NCBI GenBank assembly: GCA_905199755.1
Contig: CAJKHT010000051.1
Coordinates: 1-20,558, forward strand
Reading direction: 5' to 3'
Length of the DNA: 20,558 bases
From: an uncultured Eubacteriales bacterium
Lineage (GTDB): Bacteria; Bacillota; Clostridia; UBA1381
Position numbers and translations under genes: made by a program. Positions within the stretch are counted from its first letter, which is position 1. Each line of letters begins with the position of its first letter. Shown here piece by piece: positions 12,860-20,558 of this stretch. The notes under the pieces were generated by a model that saw nothing but the letters and a program-made list of their open reading frames with translations, did not search any database and was not told the DNA's origin.

Positions 12860-13194
12860 TCTGCTGCTTTTGCTGACTTCCGACGGCTCGCGGCGAAAAA
12901 AGCGCTCGCTTCCTCCAGAAACTCATTTTCTTCCTTTAATCGTCGGTTTTCTTTAGTCAGGTTCTTTACCTGTTGCCTGAGGATATTTACCTCATCTGCA
13001 AGACTCATGGCTGTTTGTGGTGTCTGTGTACCGACACCAAGATCCAACCTTCCCATCCTTTGAGCCCGCATCCAGCCATACAGTGTGTTTGTGGGTATTC
13101 CAAGCTCGTTTGCTGCCTTAGTTGATCCGATTTCATGTGCTAGCTTTACTGCCTGAACCTTATACTCTTTATTATATGCCCTCTGCTTTCCCAT
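12856..13194 (-). CDS. IS3-family transposase OrfA (HTH DNA-binding subunit)
   Basis: A 112-residue protein. The start at 13194 is chosen because AGGAGG lies ten bases upstream; the frame is open to 13245 but without another site. Residues 1-60 (YNKEYKVQAVKLAHEIGSTK, AANELGIPTNTLYGWMRAQR) are the HTH_8/HTH_Tnp_1 domain that binds the terminal repeats. Residues about 75-105 (ADEVNILRQQVKNLTKENRR, LKEENEFLEEAS) form a leucine-zipper coiled coil for multimerisation. It is the first gene of the IS and overlaps orfB by four bases. Confidence 0.92.
   Translation of the reverse strand: MGKQRAYNKEYKVQAVKLAHEIGSTKAANELGIPTNTLYGWMRAQRMGRLDLGVGTQTPQTAMSLADEVNILRQQVKNLTKENRRLKEENEFLEEASAFFAASRRKSAKAAE
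12895..12901 (-). other. candidate programmed -1 frameshift site in the IS3 element
   Basis: On the minus strand T TTT TTC lies in the orfA frame (GCT TTT TTC GCC). After a -1 slip the frame is open through CGC CGC GAG... into orfB, giving an OrfAB fusion. IS3 elements commonly use such a site. The orfB start ATGA offers a competing route. Confidence 0.5.
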
Positions 13195-13249
13195 GTTTTT
13201 TTGACCTCCTGGTTCTTTTTCTTTTATTTTAATCCTTGAGATCAAAATG

Positions 13250-13483
13250 TCAACTTTTATTATACGGCATCAAATAACACCTTAACGACTCGACAATCTT
13301 TTTTCTATACTTTGAGATTATTTTTAAACTTTCCTCATCCGCACCAGCTTTCCTTGCCATTTTGTATATAAGCGAATATCTGCTATTCAAATCATTTAGA
13401 TAATTATAGTCAGTATCGACTATAAACGGAGCATATAGCTTCTCGCAAATAAATCCATTATTAATCCATGCTAATTTCATAAA
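13250..13483 (-). pseudogene. unknown protein, 3' end cut by the IS3 element
   Basis: From ATG 13483 (AAAGGAAA six bases upstream) the frame reads MKLAWINNGFICEKLYAPFI, then VDTDYNYLNDLNSRYSLIYK and an Arg/Lys-rich helix (MARKAGADEESLKIISKYRK). The last codons (NKS, TGA) lie in the left-reading inverted repeat of the IS. No family recognised; the visible part is mixed alpha/beta without a signal peptide. It follows the 722-residue stalk gene by 65 bp, with a hairpin between. An alternative upstream start (13531) is unlikely, since it overlaps the hairpin and lacks a site. The missing 3' part is not found beyond the left end of the IS. Confidence 0.6.
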
Positions 13484-13498
13484 TACTTTCCTTTCCAT

Positions 13499-13529
13499 GC
13501 CCCTGACAAACAATATCTTCATCAGGGGC
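13499..13529 (-). other. GC-rich hairpin between the stalk gene and the truncated gene
   Basis: GCCCCTGA (13499-13506) pairs perfectly with TCAGGGGC (13522-13529) around a 15-base loop. It starts about 20 bases after the stalk gene stop. No T-run follows on either strand, so it may be an mRNA-stabilising or processing element rather than a terminator. Confidence 0.45.
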
Positions 13530-13548
13530 ATTCCGTTAACGCAAAACT

Positions 13549-15717
13549 TTATTTAGATATCGTCACAAGCCGTTCCGTTTCATTCCACTCAACATTAAAA
13601 CCCAGTTCCTCGCTCAAAAACCGCAGTGGAACAAGAGTTTTATCATTGATAAGGCGTGCCGGGACATCCATTGTTTTCGTTGTCCCGTCAACCGTTGCAG
13701 TCACATTATCAATTGAAAACTTTACAGAAGTATTATTCCCGGTAACAATTGCCGTTTGTGTGCTGCCGTCCCAATCGACATCAGCACCCATAGTTTCAAA
13801 TATAAATCTCAGCGGAACGAGAGTTCTGCCCGATTCAATAACAGGCGGTGTATCAAAGCCGAGTATTTTATTATTTACCTTTACATATACTGCGTCCGAT
13901 GCACTAACATTGTCTATATCAAAGGTCATTTTATATCCGTATTCATTATAGACAATATTATTTCCCTCGGCATAAAATATGCTCTTGTTGTTATTTGTAA
14001 CTCTCTTTGACAATTGTGCAAAATCATCGGATAACCTGATTTTCATAAAATACACCCCATCATTTGAAAAGCCGATATAAACACTATCATTACAAATCAT
14101 TTTTGCTGTGTAAATTCCGTTTAATATATATACTTTGCTGTTTGCGGGCGTTTCATAATCAACAGGCACATATTCCGACTGTATTTTTATATCTACCGCC
14201 TCAATGCTGTCCTTTGAGGTATAGGTTGCCGTCTCGGCATTTTGTCTGTCATAAGAGGGCAGTATTACAGTATTGCCGTTCGATACAGGCACTTCATTCA
14301 AATTCGGCTCTGCAATCCAGTTTTCAAAATCAGATGACGAATATATCTGATATTCTTCTTTATCTGCAAGACTGCCTATCTTGACGTAATACTTGCCGTC
14401 ACAATATGACATATCACAAACATCACCGTCAAAAATATGCTTTTGAATTACTTTAAACTGTTCATCAAACAAGAATAATGAACGTCCGTTTTCCAATGCA
14501 CCGCCGCGCAGTTTAGGCGGCTCATATCCTCCGACCCGGGCAAAATAATTATTTCCGTTCCAATCAACAACCGATAGACCGTTTTCGGTTAAAAACTTAT
14601 AATTGCTTACGGGAATATCCGAATTATAATAGTTCGTCCCGTCGGCAGTTTTCTGCACTTGATTTGTGTCAAAGTCCATATGCAGATATTCTTTCCCCGT
14701 CCACAGATTTTCCGCCGTTTCGGCTTTGCCTATATCCTGTACATCTCCGCTTACAATCTCGTTTCCGCCGGATACAGCATAGCTTTTATTCTCATAAATA
14801 TTTAACGGCAAGTATTCATTTCTGATAATGTTTCCTGTTGTATTGAAATTTATAGCTTCAAAATCATAGCCATTACTGCTGCAAAACGCTTTATTGAACG
14901 GTGCAAAACAGTAAATGCCGCCCGGTGTCTGCTGCATAACCTTATCGCCGAGCATTTTCGGAATATTAAGCTCGTGCTTTTCCCACACCGGATCGGAAAG
15001 AGTTATCGAATATGCCGTCACTGCATTATTTTCATCATAATAGAGTATGTATTCATCATTGACACAAGCAAACAACAGCAGCTTTTTATCTGTATTATTC
15101 TTATTCGGGACTTCGGGAAGTGCATTCCAATCCGTCAAATTCGAGGAATACAATATATTTGATACAAGCCCCTGTGCAAAATACATTCCGTTTTTATAAT
15201 ATACCTCGGGGCTAAACGTGTATGACAACTTTGACGAATCAGCCGCCTGTCCAAAGTTTATTTCTTCAAAATCCTCAAAATTGCTTGTAAGTCCGACTAC
15301 GCCAACAGCGGTACCGCCCGGAGCGTTGTCATTTGCTTTTTTTACAATGTATTTTCCGTTTACATAGCGAAAGTCATTACCCGCAGCAAATTCACAAGGG
15401 CTTTTCTGCCACACAGCTCCGTCCGCCGATTTGTATACATTTCCGCCTGTAATGAATACAAAACTGTTGCCGTCCCAAACGACATTTTCAATATCCGTAT
15501 AGCATACATTTTTTATTTCTTCCCAATTCTGCAAATCGGGTGATACACATATCATACCGGCTGTACCAACGATCACATAGGTATTTCCGTTATATGCACA
15601 CGATGTCGCTTTTGAATACTCTGTCCTTTCTGTTGTATATGATATATCTGCCGCATTTGCACATATGTTAAACAGCATACATAATACCGCAATCAGACAT
15701 ATGCTTATTTTCTTCAT
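13549..15717 (-). CDS. secreted propeller protein with C-terminal copper-amine-oxidase-type stalk domains (cassette B)
   Basis: A 722-residue secreted protein. Signal peptide MKKISICLIAVLCMLFNICA with cleavage near ANA-A. Residues about 25-600 contain repeated blades of the form 'YNGNTYVIVG...SPDLQNWEEI', 'YKSADGAVWQ', 'YSSNLTDWNA', 'YSSSDFENWI': the S.D...W core is like Asp-box/BNR repeats of beta propellers. The last 115 residues are two stalk domains: GRTLVPLRFIFETMGADVDW and DKTLVPLRFLSEELGFNVEW, each with a TAIVTG/VTISK strand. GAGGAG lies six bases before ATG. It starts 18 bp after the giant gene and is co-transcribed. Stalk domains probably hold it at the cell surface; the propeller's ligand is unknown. 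It is longer by about 300 residues than its paralogue at 7171. Confidence 0.82.
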   Translation of the reverse strand: MKKISICLIAVLCMLFNICANAADISYTTERTEYSKATSCAYNGNTYVIVGTAGMICVSPDLQNWEEIKNVCYTDIENVVWDGNSFVFITGGNVYKSADGAVWQKSPCEFAAGNDFRYVNGKYIVKKANDNAPGGTAVGVVGLTSNFEDFEEINFGQAADSSKLSYTFSPEVYYKNGMYFAQGLVSNILYSSNLTDWNALPEVPNKNNTDKKLLLFACVNDEYILYYDENNAVTAYSITLSDPVWEKHELNIPKMLGDKVMQQTPGGIYCFAPFNKAFCSSNGYDFEAINFNTTGNIIRNEYLPLNIYENKSYAVSGGNEIVSGDVQDIGKAETAENLWTGKEYLHMDFDTNQVQKTADGTNYYNSDIPVSNYKFLTENGLSVVDWNGNNYFARVGGYEPPKLRGGALENGRSLFLFDEQFKVIQKHIFDGDVCDMSYCDGKYYVKIGSLADKEEYQIYSSSDFENWIAEPNLNEVPVSNGNTVILPSYDRQNAETATYTSKDSIEAVDIKIQSEYVPVDYETPANSKVYILNGIYTAKMICNDSVYIGFSNDGVYFMKIRLSDDFAQLSKRVTNNNKSIFYAEGNNIVYNEYGYKMTFDIDNVSASDAVYVKVNNKILGFDTPPVIESGRTLVPLRFIFETMGADVDWDGSTQTAIVTGNNTSVKFSIDNVTATVDGTTKTMDVPARLINDKTLVPLRFLSEELGFNVEWNETERLVTISK

Positions 15718-15735
15718 AGATAACTCCTCGCTTTC

Positions 15736-18700
15736 TTAATTTATTTTTATAGAGTTTGACATTCCTCCGGCATTACCGGTTGTTAATACTATGTCGGTTA
15801 TAATACCTATACCGTTGCCGCCTCCTGCCGGAGACGCCGACAGTATCGTATCCTTCGCCATAGGATTGCTTTCTCCTTTATACATCGCATAATACAAACC
15901 ATACGGATTATCCGGATTTCTTATCACTATAACATTGTTTGCAGTGGTCTCCAGCATTATGTTTATATCTCGTTGAGTTGTACTATGATTATATATCTCA
16001 TAATTATATCTGTAAACCACCCCGTAATTGGCAAGATTTTGTGCAACATCTCTGTTGCTGCTCTCTCCGCTTGAACTTACTATTGATGGCCTTGGCAACA
16101 CATAATTCGGATCATTATCAGCCGAACGGCTGCTTGGATATTGATATGTGTCGCTATGTTTGGTATCAAACCTCCATACTGTGTCTTTTTCGCCGGCATA
16201 TGCACTACCATACGCTTCAAGCTTTTGTGGATCGTTATATTTAAAATACATCATCCCTGTACTGTCACTATAATTTGCATAATCTTGTTCAGCTTGCGAG
16301 TTTATATTTGTTTTCCACCAATCCACGCAATTCCCGCCCGGTTCAAGCTCATTAAATATTGTTACCGGCAAATTTGAATTACTTGTGTGGTCATCATCAA
16401 ATGCCATTATTGCTTTTGCTTCCACCAAGGGAAGTGTATCCGCAACTCCTTTATATTGCATATCCTTTATAAACGGTGCCGTTACATCAGGATTATATCC
16501 TGCCTGATAATCACTGAACCTGTTATTAAAATTCCCATTATCTTTAAATGCAGCAACATTCACCTCTACGCCTTGTGAGTTTACAATTTCAAATTCTACA
16601 ACCATATATACACAATGACTCAGTGGAACGGAACTATAATAGTTTCTCGGCATCCAATTTCCAATCCACATTGAGGATTGAGAAGTGAAGTCGTGATAAT
16701 ACGGTACTCCAAGATTTGTATTTGGATATATCGGATTATTCCCAGCCAAATCAGTAATAACCATTTGCTTATAGTCTGAATACCCTTGAATACACGCCCA
16801 ACTTTCTCCGCGCGGAACCTGATAACCTACTGAATTCACAGTCATCTGTGCCGTTCCATACGGATCATAAAATTGGACATCTACGTATATCGGAAAACCA
16901 TTCTCATACTGAATCGTGTTTCCTGTGTTCGGATCAATCCCTATTGATGTATCATTGTTGTGAAACAGCAACATCTCATACTTTCCATCCGGCAAGCCCT
17001 TTTCGTGCATAAGCAGTCTGGGATTTGGGTTGTTACTATCTGCAAGATCTGTTCGTTTTATACCTTCCCTGTTGTTACAATATATAAACTTTCCACCGCC
17101 GCTTTCTTCAAAAAATATTGGTGTTGCTTGTTCTTTATATATTCCTTCTAGCCGTAACGCCGTAGGATTTTTGCATACATAATTATAATCGTCGTCAACC
17201 GCCCAATACGCTGCTACAAATTCAACATTCTCCGGTACCTCAACCTCATATTCAATAGCTTTTATATCACTTCCGTTACTCGCTCCTTTAGCAGACAATG
17301 TAATTGCCTCGTGCCATTGGAAATATGTTTGTTTAAATGTATTGCTGCTGTCATAATATCCCCACAGCACTACCGGCTTGAAAGTTATCGACCTGCTTAA
17401 TTTGTTTTTATAGAATATTGTTATTATATTTTTCCCTACCTGCAGTTCGCCGCCCGTATTTTTGCCGTTACATCTCGCTTGGAAGTTCATATCTATATAA
17501 TCATATTCTGTTAAAGCCGTTACCGATTCGGATTTACTTAGTATTGACGTTGATTGGATTTCTTCATTGTCGATATCCTTAATCAAAAAATCATCTGCCG
17601 TTATGTACTCATTCTGCGTAACATCAGTTTCCGATGATATGTTTTCCGCAGATTCATCAAAGGATAATGATAAACTGCTCATTCCGTATCTTGTCAAAGT
17701 ATATGTTTTTGCCACCGGTACATAACTGCTTTCATCTATATTCTTGCCCTGCCATACATATAGCGACAAGCTCATATTATTAACCGATGACGGCATTTGC
17801 ATTTCCATATGTAAAACTTGCGACTGTTCCGCACTAAATTCCGATCCCGTTCCGCAAGCATTTTGTATTTCTCCCGCCGAGTTTGTCAAAACCCAAAAGG
17901 CCAATATATCCTGTGACTTTGTATTATTATTTTTGACAGTAATATCAACCTTCATATTTGCGTCTGCACTTATTTTGTTTGCACTGAATGTCGGTGTTAC
18001 GCTAACACTGCTTGCAATATCGGCATTAGTGCATTTATATATTTCTTTGTATATTGCACCGTTTCCAAAAGTGAAATATATCGGAATGGTTTGTTCTGCC
18101 TGATTAATTATGCACTGATACGCTTTTGCAGATGTATCCAATGTTGTCGAGTATGTGAAAGTCCCGCCGCTTGAAGTATTGAACTGCGAAATTCTCACAA
18201 GCTCACCGTCGCTGCTATATATAGCCAGTCCGCCTCTGACACCCGATTGTGTATCCGCTTTCCCCGTTATTGTCAGATTATTTCCACTCATAGTCACTTT
18301 TACTTTTTTGGTATAGACTCGCACACTTCCCGGTATTCCGGTCTGAGAACCTATTTTTATAAAGTATGTTTGATTTGCAGTCAATTCGCAGCTTAAAACA
18401 TTGCTTTGCTCATATTTTATGTTATCGGCAAACTTAATTCTGTTTTCATTGCCGTCCGATAACTCTATTGTCGGATACGCCTCTCCGCTTGCTTCAAAAA
18501 AGTATATTGCAGTTTCCGACGGTATAAACTTATAGCATAATTTATCTTTTTTATATGCTATATTCCCGGTTTTCGCCGTACATAAAGAAATTTCATTTTC
18601 AACATTATCCGGATTTATTATAAAACTGTATGTTGACAGTGCCAATGACGTAAATCTTATTTTATATACTTCATTTTTCAGCAGATAATGTGTGATTTTA

Positions 18701-19641
18701 TCAGATGATGACATATTATTCTTGCTTGCAATTTCTATCCCGTCAACACCGTAGATTAAACTTCCCTGTATGTTTGAACCGCTCGGAACAGAAATTGAAT
18801 AATATCCGTTAGACGGAACAGTAAATGAGTATTCATCGCATTGATTCGGTGTTTGTATTGTATTGTTGTATACATAACCCGTTGTAACGATGTTTGTATC
18901 ATAAGGATCAACCAGCGGCCGCATATCATTCTCGCCATCCCACAGCATAATTCTGACGTGGTGATTTTCGTTGACTGTTTCAAACGGCAGATTAACATTA
19001 CAAACAATTTCACTGCCTGCTGTTCCGTTTCCCTGAACATCAACCAGTTTCAAATTTTCAAGCACACTTCCGTTATATAAAGCCGCATACAATTTTGCAG
19101 GCTTGGTTTCGCTTGTGTTTTTTATAAGTGTAACACTATCTAACTTTCCGTTTGTTGTGCAATCATGAGTAATGACATCATTGTTGTTTTTTATAACAGC
19201 TTGTTTGATTTTATATTCTCTTGTGTTATCGCTTGTTTCTACCGACATAATATTTGTCTCATCAACAGAAATATTATCTTCAGTCTGCACGGCATTCGCT
19301 CGCAGTGGTATTATGCAAACATACTCATCATTCGGTCCGTCCCAATTAAAAATAGCAAAGAATTGTACTTCCGAAAAATCAAGATGTATCCATTTGCCAT
19401 TATCATAGTCTTTTAATTTCCCCGTGAATACCGTCGTCTGCTCATCTCTGATTTGCTGTATAACCCGAACATCGAGCTCAGAATTATCAAATTCATATAT
19501 CTTTTCCTCATTTATTGTTGTCAGTTCATTCTTTTCTGTTTCTTCCGCAAAAACAACCGTAGTTATCCTTACATTAACACCAGTTATTGCCAAAAGACAA
19601 AGCACAAGAAATATTGAAACAATTTTATTTATTTTTTGCAT
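15736..19641 (-). CDS. giant secreted multi-domain surface protein (cassette B)
   Basis: A 1301-residue protein. The start at ATG 19641 is chosen because AAGGA lies ten bases upstream; the GTG at 19650 is too close to it. Signal peptide about residues 1-32, ending near VVFA-EET. Regions: 33-250 unrecognised beta-rich; about 255-440 two consecutive domains like pre-peptidase C-terminal (PPC) domains (CDEYSFTVPSNGYYSISV and KLCYKFIPSETAIYFFEASG, each ending in 'YKIRF'/'YFIKIG'); about 447-530 an Ig-like surface repeat (VTMSGNNLTITGKADTQSGV...FTYSTTL); then CARDB-like strands (VKVDITVKNNNTKSQDILAF is close to MKVDITVKNNNTKSQDI) and a long aromatic-rich C-terminal half, unrecognised. No peptidase triad, LPXTG or SLH motif seen. 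It is first in an operon with the propeller-stalk gene, so the two may form one surface assembly. Confidence 0.75.
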   Translation of the reverse strand: MQKINKIVSIFLVLCLLAITGVNVRITTVVFAEETEKNELTTINEEKIYEFDNSELDVRVIQQIRDEQTTVFTGKLKDYDNGKWIHLDFSEVQFFAIFNWDGPNDEYVCIIPLRANAVQTEDNISVDETNIMSVETSDNTREYKIKQAVIKNNNDVITHDCTTNGKLDSVTLIKNTSETKPAKLYAALYNGSVLENLKLVDVQGNGTAGSEIVCNVNLPFETVNENHHVRIMLWDGENDMRPLVDPYDTNIVTTGYVYNNTIQTPNQCDEYSFTVPSNGYYSISVPSGSNIQGSLIYGVDGIEIASKNNMSSSDKITHYLLKNEVYKIRFTSLALSTYSFIINPDNVENEISLCTAKTGNIAYKKDKLCYKFIPSETAIYFFEASGEAYPTIELSDGNENRIKFADNIKYEQSNVLSCELTANQTYFIKIGSQTGIPGSVRVYTKKVKVTMSGNNLTITGKADTQSGVRGGLAIYSSDGELVRISQFNTSSGGTFTYSTTLDTSAKAYQCIINQAEQTIPIYFTFGNGAIYKEIYKCTNADIASSVSVTPTFSANKISADANMKVDITVKNNNTKSQDILAFWVLTNSAGEIQNACGTGSEFSAEQSQVLHMEMQMPSSVNNMSLSLYVWQGKNIDESSYVPVAKTYTLTRYGMSSLSLSFDESAENISSETDVTQNEYITADDFLIKDIDNEEIQSTSILSKSESVTALTEYDYIDMNFQARCNGKNTGGELQVGKNIITIFYKNKLSRSITFKPVVLWGYYDSSNTFKQTYFQWHEAITLSAKGASNGSDIKAIEYEVEVPENVEFVAAYWAVDDDYNYVCKNPTALRLEGIYKEQATPIFFEESGGGKFIYCNNREGIKRTDLADSNNPNPRLLMHEKGLPDGKYEMLLFHNNDTSIGIDPNTGNTIQYENGFPIYVDVQFYDPYGTAQMTVNSVGYQVPRGESWACIQGYSDYKQMVITDLAGNNPIYPNTNLGVPYYHDFTSQSSMWIGNWMPRNYYSSVPLSHCVYMVVEFEIVNSQGVEVNVAAFKDNGNFNNRFSDYQAGYNPDVTAPFIKDMQYKGVADTLPLVEAKAIMAFDDDHTSNSNLPVTIFNELEPGGNCVDWWKTNINSQAEQDYANYSDSTGMMYFKYNDPQKLEAYGSAYAGEKDTVWRFDTKHSDTYQYPSSRSADNDPNYVLPRPSIVSSSGESSNRDVAQNLANYGVVYRYNYEIYNHSTTQRDINIMLETTANNVIVIRNPDNPYGLYYAMYKGESNPMAKDTILSASPAGGGNGIGIITDIVLTTGNAGGMSNSIKIN

Positions 19642-19687
19642 GATTATCACTTCCTTCTTTTCTTTTATGTAAAACTTTGAATTGTAA

Positions 19688-19742
19688 TTAAAAAGGCAAA
19701 AGGATATTATCAGACATTTGCCGTGTTATATATCCTTTTGCC
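19688..19742 (-). terminator. perfect terminator hairpin in the leader of the giant gene (probable attenuator)
   Basis: GGCAAAAGGATAT and ATATCCTTTTGCC (19695-19707 and 19730-19742) form a 13-bp perfect stem with a 22-base loop, followed on the minus strand by five T, then AA and further T. It lies after the promoter at 19838-19866 and 46 bases before the giant gene's ATG, so read-through must be needed for expression. The upstream leader CGCAA...TTGCG could fold into an alternative hairpin. Confidence 0.75.
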
Positions 19743-19910
19743 GCAACAAAACGGGTTCAATCATGCTTGCGCCCTCCATATTAAACTGTCAGCTATGACA
19801 ACATACATTTCTCCCAACGCTTTTAAATATTACATATATAATACCATATTTTTTCTAAAAAATCAATATAACCCGGCTCTTTTCGTTAATATGCACACTT
19901 AATTAAATTC
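19730..19910 (-). promoter_or_regulatory. promoter and conserved leader module, copy B
   Basis: TTGATT (19861-19866), 17 bases, TATTAT (19838-19843). The sequence AAATATGG before the -10 is also found in copy A. About 50 bases downstream comes the 34-base block 19755-19788, 32 of 34 identical to copy A. Within it, GGAGGG seven bases before ATG opens a short frame, MIEPVLLRQKDI; copy A has MIELVYLWQKDILI with no such good site. A leader peptide or a structured RNA are both possible. The upstream edge overlaps the end of the DUF1273 gene. Confidence 0.7.
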
Positions 19911-20387
19911 AAATATGTTTATAATATCCAAGCCTTTGCTTTTCGCATAATTAACCGTATTTTTTGTTCCGCCGGATATACCCGTATATGCCGCAATCAA
20001 TCTTGAAGCTCTGTCGCACATCCATATATTCCTCTTTTGATAGCAGCCGTTATAATAGCTTGCACTTATAGTCCTCGTAATATCTGCATTATTCAGTACA
20101 TAAAAATACAATTCTTTATCGTTGTCATTCCATCTTTTTTCAAAGTCCGGATGAGGGATTGCAGCAATCAAATGCAAATCCGGGTTATTAGCCTTCCTGT
20201 CAATTATGATTTCTCCAGCCCAAAGATCAACTCCTCTGCACATTCCGACTATAAATGTCTTATATCCATCGTTTATTGCATTATCAACGGCTATCTCCAA
20301 TCTTCTTTCTACATCTGCTTTGCTATAATCCATCTTTTCCGGTCTATGACCTGTAAAACAGCACCTATATCTTCTCTTATCTTCCAT
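19899..20387 (-). CDS. DUF1273/YpsA-like SLOG-family protein
   Basis: A 162-residue protein. The start at 20387 is chosen because GAGGTG lies six bases upstream; the longer frame to 20435 has none. YRCCFTGHRPEKM near the N-terminus is the signature of DUF1273; FIVGMCRGVDLWAGEIIIDR gives the second conserved loop, HLIAAIPHPDFEKRW the third, and SGGTKNTVNYAKSKGLDIIN the C-terminal strand. The fold is SLOG, a Rossmann-like sensor of nucleotide or ADP-ribose ligands; the precise ligand is unknown for this group. It lies just upstream of cassette B, whose promoter begins within about 35 bp of its stop, so it may be separately transcribed. A broken paralogue is at 10439-10713. Confidence 0.85.
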   Translation of the reverse strand: MEDKRRYRCCFTGHRPEKMDYSKADVERRLEIAVDNAINDGYKTFIVGMCRGVDLWAGEIIIDRKANNPDLHLIAAIPHPDFEKRWNDNDKELYFYVLNNADITRTISASYYNGCYQKRNIWMCDRASRLIAAYTGISGGTKNTVNYAKSKGLDIINIFEFN

Positions 20388-20478
20388 TTCGAGCACCTCA
20401 TATCTAACTTTTATCAAAAAGTACACATTTTGCAAAAAGTCATATATGAGAAATTATTTGCAATATCCCCTAAAAATA

Positions 20479-20507
20479 TTGACTTTAATTCATTAACTTG
20501 GTATAAT
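20479..20507 (+). promoter_or_regulatory. strong plus-strand promoter leaving the window
   Basis: TTGACT (20479-20484), exactly 17 bases, TATAAT (20502-20507). This near-consensus sigma-A promoter points out of the right end, divergent from the DUF1273 gene, so a plus-strand gene should start beyond 20558. It is the only convincing plus-strand signal in the window. Confidence 0.7.
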
Positions 20508-20558
20508 AGATGCATAATAATGCGGTTTTTAAATAAAAAACTTACTAAATTTCTGATT

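Larger units (their letters stand above)
11860..13257 (-). mobile_element. IS3-family (IS150-like) insertion sequence
   Basis: About 1.4 kb with orfA and orfB on the minus strand. The ends form imperfect inverted repeats: AAGTTGACA at 11860-11868 against TGTCAACTT at 13249-13257, then ten mostly unmatched bases and AAGGATT in both. The exact tips could be a few bases further out. No target duplication is visible: left flank GAT and right flank TTA differ. The left flank is a broken integrase and the right a different broken gene, so an adjacent deletion followed insertion. Both transposase frames look intact. Confidence 0.85.

Noticed and set aside
18756..19043. Internal minus-strand frame within the giant gene
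   Set aside because: Out-of-frame shadow of the 1301-residue protein, no start site.
1..20558. CRISPR array, rRNA or complete prophage
   Set aside because: No regularly spaced repeats, rRNA-like stretch or phage structural genes were seen.

Overview
The window is AT-rich and nearly every real gene lies on the minus strand. Strong GGAGG-type ribosome binding sites, TTGACA/TATAAT promoters, GTG/TTG starts, low-GC codon use and the protein families (copper-amine-oxidase-type stalk domains, Gram-positive type IV pilins, a LytTR regulator, DUF1273/SLOG proteins) point to an anaerobic Clostridia-type Firmicute, probably gut-associated. No ribosomal or other marker gene is present, so the genus stays open.

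Layout, low to high coordinate (all minus strand unless stated). (1) 1-6885 is a decaying type IV pilus locus. Transcription order is a HigB/Gp49-like protein, a TadZ/CpaE-like protein and a CpaB-like SAF protein; then a ParA/MinD N-terminus fused out of frame to a PilC/GspF C-terminus; then a RelB/DinJ antitoxin with a zeta-toxin gene broken by a stop codon in its Walker A motif; then five pilin-type genes and a secreted protein that runs into an IS256-type transposase remnant at the window edge. The motor ATPase and most of PilC are missing, so this locus alone should not build a pilus. (2) 7171-8945 is cassette A: promoter/leader, a 101-residue remnant and a 425-residue propeller plus stalk protein. 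(3) 9090-11857 is debris of an integrated element. It has a tRNA-Trp terminator, the 3' half of tRNA-Trp (probable attachment site), direct repeats, an integrase C-terminus, a LytTR regulator, a DUF1273 pseudogene and a second, 5'-truncated integrase. (4) 11860-13257 is an IS3-family element whose two flanks are different broken genes. (5) 13549-19910 is cassette B, the fuller version of A: promoter/leader with a perfect terminator hairpin, a 1301-residue secreted protein, and a 722-residue secreted propeller plus stalk protein. (6) 19899-20387 is an intact DUF1273 gene, followed by a strong plus-strand promoter leaving the window.

The main new observation is that A and B are paralogous copies of one two-gene cell-surface cassette with a shared promoter/leader module. 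Their stalk-gene 3' ends are almost identical over about 120 bp while the rest has diverged. In A the giant gene seems reduced to leader plus C-terminus. The other theme is gene decay: at least eight truncated, fused or frameshifted genes can be read directly.
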